NCBI GenBank assembly: GCA_963971425.1
Contig: OZ020516.1
Span: 16,604,593-16,668,592, forward strand
Length of the DNA stretch: 64,000 nucleotides
Direction: 5' to 3'
From: Bryoerythrophyllum caledonicum
Taxonomy: Eukaryota > Streptophyta > Bryopsida > Pottiales > Pottiaceae
Position numbers and translations under genes: made by a program. This document shows positions 59,101 to 64,000 of this stretch, piece by piece (within the stretch, counting starts at the first letter, position 1; each line of letters opens with the position of its first letter). The notes beneath the pieces were generated by a model. That model saw only the letters and a program-made list of their open reading frames with translations, searched no databases and was not told where the DNA came from.

Positions 59101-60345
59101 TGAATTGTTGGACCTTGGTCAAGGATTGCAACAGGCAAGGGTCACAAATTCACATTGCCGGAGCAACAAGAAATTGTTTTTTATCATGAAAGGGTATTAG
59201 CTGTAGGCCACACGATTATCAACTAGGCTTTGTGTGAGTAGGCAAATGCTAAGTTCAGAGCTTTAGCTTCTTGGATGACTATTGGTAGACTATTGAAATG
59301 CAAGGGATTGATTATTACGATCATTGGTATAGGTAGCTTAAGTTATTCAAAGCGCATGAGAAAGGTTCAATGTCTGGAAGTAGAGGGAGTTATTTTCACT
59401 TCGTTCATTAGAATGTAGGAAAAAGAGATCGCTTTATTTGATGATCTTGTTCTAGCTGCAACAAAGAGGTTATGTGTTGTTACCGAGAGATGCAAGTGAG
59501 AAGGAGCTGCAAATTTTGAATAGGTGGGTAGACACTACCAAGAAGAGATTTCAAATTAAGGGCTTTATTTGCCACGGAGAAGATGCATCACTGGACACTT
59601 CAATAGTTGTTTTGAAGCAAATGGAGGATACTAAGGCCATAGTATCTCAACACCACAATGGTGATGTTTTTACATGAACGAGACGGGTCTTTTCTACTGG
59701 TTAGAACCAAATTGTACTTTGGTACGAAGTGAGTATGTGGGAAGAATAAGAAGGGAACGTATTACAGTGGCACTGACTACAAAATTCAAATGGTGATGGG
59801 AGTATTTGCCTCCCACCATGGGTTATAAATGAGTATATAAAGCCTACGCTTTCACTTCCAAACACATTCAGAATCTAGAGAACTTGGATATTATGTAGGC
59901 GGCTTATTAAAATGCATGAATGACGACAAAGATTTTTTAGAGGTTTGTGATAGATTTTGAGAGGCAAATGGTGATGGCAGGGAAAGAGAAAGTAGTCTTG
60001 ATCGTTGATAAAAAAAAATTAGCATCAAGTGCCAAATGTAGCTTGATGATTGAGGATGCCGCAATTATTATTCTCACCTCAAAATACAACCAACCGCTAT
60101 CAACCTATGGATGCAGGCATCATTGCATCATTTAAAATATATTTCCAAAAATTGGTGATTCAACATCAAATAAATTTTATCATGGCAAATAAAGACTTTG
60201 AAATCGATGTGTATCAAGTTGTGATCATCATTGAGAGAGCAAGGCATATTGAAGTTATTGTATCCACAATTCAAATTTTTTGGAACTATACATGTATTTT
60301 TCACGTCTCATTGAAAATAAGAGAGAAGGAGCGAGGTGTTTGAAA
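59100..60345 (+). mobile_element. pogo/Tigger-like (Tc1/mariner superfamily) transposase relic
   Basis: Fragments of a pogo-type DDE transposase in several frames: a helix-turn-helix-like start near 59140 (KFTLPEQQEIVFYHERV is partly readable from shifted frames), NETGLFYWLEPNCTL near 59670-59715, RERITVALTTKF near 59750, and QPMDAGIIASFKIYFQKLV near 60098-60154. The frame changes several times and in-frame stops are present, so it encodes no working enzyme. No terminal inverted repeats or TA duplications were identified, so borders are approximate. A further open-looking tail to about 60600 may belong to it. Confidence 0.65.
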
Positions 60346-61269
60346 AAGATTGATGACAATGCAAATTTGCTTCAAGAACTTACATGGTTATCATTTCACA
60401 TACGAGGCTCATGAATATATCAATTATGAGCTGGAGTTTAATTGCAATAATTCTTATGAACCTACTGATGAGAATATTATAGATTCTCTACCTTCTAACT
60501 AGAAAGATTGTGATCTGGATGAGGATATGGTGCGTGATGATGATATGGTCGAAGATGTTGTAGGATTTAATGATGCAGACTCCATAGTGTGCACTTGAAA
60601 CTTTTAAGAAGTTTTTGGAGCGAAGATGAAGTGACATTCTTCATGCATCAGAAACATTTGAGCACTTCAAAAGGTAAATTGCTATTGATGTGTAAAAGAA
60701 TCTTGTCAAACCACAATAGATTCTTTCTTTAGATTAGCTTAGTTGAATTATTTTTCATATTTTACTATAATATCATCATTTATTTTATAAACATCATAAT
60801 ATTATTTTTATAGTTTTGTAAATATTATTTTCAATATGTGTTACTTTTAATAAGTGTTATGATTTCCTTTGCTCTCGACCATTAACATTTAAAGAGGGTA
60901 GACTATAGTCTCATTTGGTGTATCCAAAATCACCAATAAGACAAAATTTCTTTTAGAAGGAAATTCATAAAAAATCAAGTAAGAATACTACTAAAAATAG
61001 AAATGGAAGTGGAAGTAGGATTAAAAGTGGCAGTAGATTGTTTATTGTCTTAGAAGACATATCTATTGTGGAATATATATTATTTAACCCCTAAATAAAA
61101 AGAGTATTGACGTAGGCTTTTGCAAATCTTGGGCATGTTCACATGGTTGCAGTTTATATTTGTAATTCTTGAAATTTTGTACAAAGATGAAAGAAGTCAA
61201 GATGTATGTAGGAGTTTAATTTTTATTTTCATCGGACTTATAAAAAAAATTATGGCATATTAAAGAAAA

Positions 61270-61385
61270 AACTGTGGATGGCGGATACGTCATGCAACTC
61301 CAAAAACTTTTGCTAGGACACTCTAGCAAATTTGAGATTTTCAATACAAGCAAGCAATAGTATTTACTTTCATATTGCACATTGA
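61270..61385. repeat. Dispersed repeat, copy 2
   Basis: Resembles 545-655 in direct orientation: catgcaactcc, aacttttgctag, gagattttc and following AT-rich sequence. Family unknown. Confidence 0.4.
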
Positions 61386-62779
61386 AAGGAAATATCCACG
61401 ACATCTAGGGAGGAAGATGACTGAATTGAAGGTTTTTTATGTCAAAAAAAATATTTTGCTCTTTGATATTCACAACCTCTATTTTTAGTATACTGTACAT
61501 GTTTATTTTGCCTTCTAATTTCATTGTTATTGTCCTTTGGTACAAATTAGAAGTAAACATCTTCAAATTATAAATAATTCAAATCTATTATAATATTGTT
61601 AGTAATGTATTTGTACATGCTTGAGATTGTAATATATTGTCACTTGTTTTCGGGGTGTTGTTGCATTTCTACTCTTGTAGTAAAATTGGATACCCGGTCC
61701 TATGGTGGTTGGTGGACTTTTCACATGGAATTTTACCCCAATTGACTATTTAGGAATCTCATGCACTAATGGTACCAACGCACATTGACACACTAGAGTT
61801 TTCCTGAAAGTACTCACGGTTTAAACCCTGACTGTCACCCCAAAACGTTGATAGGGGTTGTACACCTGAAAGTCCACTTGTTTTTGAGAAACATGGTGGT
61901 TTGGTTAACTTTGGGGTATATTCCATAAATTATGGTCCTTTGTCAGCCAACCAACATGCTATAGGGTTAATCATCTAGGCACAGTCACTGTCGAAACATA
62001 GATGCAAGGTGGCATTGGTGACTCCAGATTACTAATTTGGTTTCATTAGCTTGTTTCATGCGCGTGGCCCATAAAATATGGAGGGTGAGAACTTTCACCC
62101 TGCAAATATTGCCGTATTTAAATCTCACCTTGCTTTGGTGAATAGAGAAAGACACAAGGTCCTTAAAGGGTGGTGCATCGGGTCATTTTGGCTGACACAA
62201 GGTAGCCACCCTTTAAAACTCAGACTTTCATAAAAACTCTAATGGTGTGTAGTCTTCGGACAAGGGGTGAAGGCCTGAGATTTCTAATGTGTTCTTTAGT
62301 TGCAAATAGCCTTGTGATTTAAGTTGGCTCAAAACCAACATCATTTTATGGGGATATCTTTTAATTTCAACCAAATTAAAATAAATTTGAATCACTATAT
62401 TTTTATTAAAAGTAATATTAAATTAACATAAATTAAAAATTCATAAGAAGTGCAATTAAAAAAAACAAGTTTGTAAAAGAACAATTGTAAAAAAGTGCAT
62501 ACCTGATTTGAACAACGTATTTTGAAAATGACAATTTTCGAATGATCCATGCCAAATTTTAAACTTTTAATTTATTTTTCCACCAAAAAAAACACCTGTT
62601 TGTAAAATGTTGTACTATTTACTCAAAAACTACAACTTTTTATCAAAACGTAAGGAAATACTTACCAACTTCTTGGAAAAATGTGTTATAACTTTGTAAT
62701 TCTACTACTTATTTTTGTACCAATTTCTTTGCTTTCATTTGAGTTGATGGAGTAATCTTCCATACACATTGACTTGCAG

Positions 62780-63034
62780 ATGGCGTCACCTCTGCCGCCA
62801 AAACGTTGGTTAAGCCTTTCATCAACAGAACAAGCAGTTGCTTGGTTGGGTTATGCATCCGCGCATGAGCATCTTTCAAGTCCAATGCCGCGTGGACGCC
62901 GTGCTTTGGACATGCCACAAGCAGAAGCCCATGTGCTTAGCACAGGTACGGTTGCTCCTTCTAGACTACATCTTAGACAATTAGTTTTAAACATGTCAAC
63001 TCAAGAGGTTAATTCCCTTTTCGCAAGTTCTTGA
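62780..63034 (+). CDS. Hypothetical 84-codon open frame
   Basis: The frame begins MASPLPPKRWLSLSSTEQ and ends VNSLFASS. Its GC content is higher than the surroundings and the ATG follows a ttgcag word, as at the start of an exon. No family recognised and no neighbouring exon found. It may be the start of a decayed Gag or a chance frame. Confidence 0.2.
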   Translation: MASPLPPKRWLSLSSTEQAVAWLGYASAHEHLSSPMPRGRRALDMPQAEAHVLSTGTVAPSRLHLRQLVLNMSTQEVNSLFASS

Positions 63035-64000
63035 CAAGTGCTTGTTAAAGCCTTAAAGGGAGAATTTAGATTAGTTTCCGAATAATTCAATTGAATCTTG
63101 TTAATTTCCAAAGGTGCCGAAGATCAAAAGTAGGTCCAACATCTAGATCTGACCCAACCGACCCGGACTTTTTAAGGTTTTATTCTTAGATTTGTTAACT
63201 ATTTGAACTAGAGATCTAATGTTGTTGTGTTGATTTCCAGCTGTTTAGACATACAAGACGTAGGTTTCCACTTTCGAGACGTAACACACTCTCTATCCAC
63301 TTAAATTGAACTAGAGTTGATAGATTAGGTTAGGTTTAAATCAAATCTAGTATTATACCTCCCGATTTACACAATCCAAAACACCTTCTACTCCGAATCA
63401 CAACTTAACCAAAAGAACTATCGACTCAACATTTAGCATTATTCCAAACACAAGTTAGGGTTCAAAGAAAAGTGTCATTTCTTCATGAAGTCAACACCAA
63501 TCACTTGGTGTGCACTCCCGTAACCCTAGCAACATGTCTAACACTCCAACCGCACCTCTCTAGCCATCTTACCTCCCGTACACACCATGAATCCAACCCC
63601 ACAAGAAGAGAGAGCTTTTGGCCTAGAGCCAAGGCTCTCTACTCCCTCCCCAATTCCTAACTTTCTTCATCTGGTGATGTAGTTGATAATTGATCAAACT
63701 AAATTTTCATCCATCCAGTCAATTTCATCCAATTTTTAGGCATGTTTCTCATCCGTAGTTCCTAGTCTCTTCCATAGATTCCTAGTTAAATCAAAAAATT
63801 TAACAGCATCAAATGTAGGTGAGTGCACGACTGGCCCATTATTCCATGCATTTTGCATGTTGCACATGGTACTAATATCACCAAGCCGAAGATCATGTCC
63901 TTGGATGATGTCAATTTTCAGCTATAGATGAAGGACTTTGACTTGTCTCCAAGAAGGTTGTTTTAGACCTCTCCCACAAAAACGGGCATAGACTATGATA

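Larger units (their letters stand above)
60600..64000. other. AT-rich DNA without a convincing gene
   Basis: Mostly AT-rich. Contains copy 2 of the dispersed repeat (61270-61385) and a PBS-like word, ttggtgactccag, near 62014, preceded by ggca. I see no RNA gene and no gene with recognisable domains. Confidence 0.3.

Noticed and set aside
1-64000. tRNA or rRNA genes
   Set aside because: No cloverleaf with A/B boxes and no rRNA sequence recognised on reading; an RNA-gene scan was not possible here.

Overview
The window reads as nuclear DNA of a land plant. The genes have many short GT-AG introns (about 80-300 bp), plant-type families are present (aleurain-like protease, ALIS subunit, CHY1-like hydrolase), and telo-box motifs (AAACCCTAA) sit near several gene starts. 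Compact introns amid much old transposon DNA suggest a bryophyte or another seed-free streptophyte, but nothing fixes the species.

Layout. 1-1.1 kb: AT-rich, no gene. 1.15-1.43 kb: a small inverted-repeat transposon with a 9-bp target duplication. 2.15-3.85 kb (-): RNA exonuclease 4. 6.1-7.5 kb (+): a small unrecognised gene, apparently damaged and split by a 289-bp repeat. 7.5-14.5 kb: AT-rich repeat debris, including a Helitron 5'-end fragment and an inverted copy of that 289-bp repeat. 14.5-25.1 kb: a gene cluster of cathepsin H/aleurain-like protease (+), ZPR1 (+), a CDC50/ALIS flippase subunit (+) and, convergent with it, a CDIN1-type nuclease (-). 25.6-30.9 kb (-): a decayed Helitron with a readable 3' hairpin and CTAG end. 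32.4-41.6 kb (+): a coiled-coil protein gene of about 2,070 codons that I cannot name. 42.9-46.45 kb (-): a 13-exon 3-hydroxyisobutyryl-CoA hydrolase with a mitochondrial-looking N-terminus and a peroxisomal C-terminus. 47.3-58.9 kb (+): a broken Ty3/gypsy element carrying a C5-DNA-methyltransferase domain and a C-terminal PHD finger, itself invaded by two other elements. 59.1-60.6 kb (+): a pogo/Tigger-like transposase relic. 60.6-64 kb: AT-rich, no convincing gene.

The host genes are housekeeping genes: RNA processing (REX4), vacuolar proteolysis, growth signalling and translation (ZPR1), lipid flipping (ALIS), a nuclear nuclease (CDIN1) and branched-chain amino acid or fatty acid breakdown (CHY1/HIBCH). 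They form no shared pathway. For five of them the coding exons join with consistent phase to a full-length protein. For the coiled-coil gene the joined length is also divisible by three, with one exon boundary uncertain.

The strongest candidate for something unusual is the Ty3/gypsy fossil at 47.3-58.9 kb. Its polyprotein region holds a cytosine-5 methyltransferase-like domain between the protease-like and reverse transcriptase parts, and a PHD finger after the integrase. Both are chromatin-related modules.
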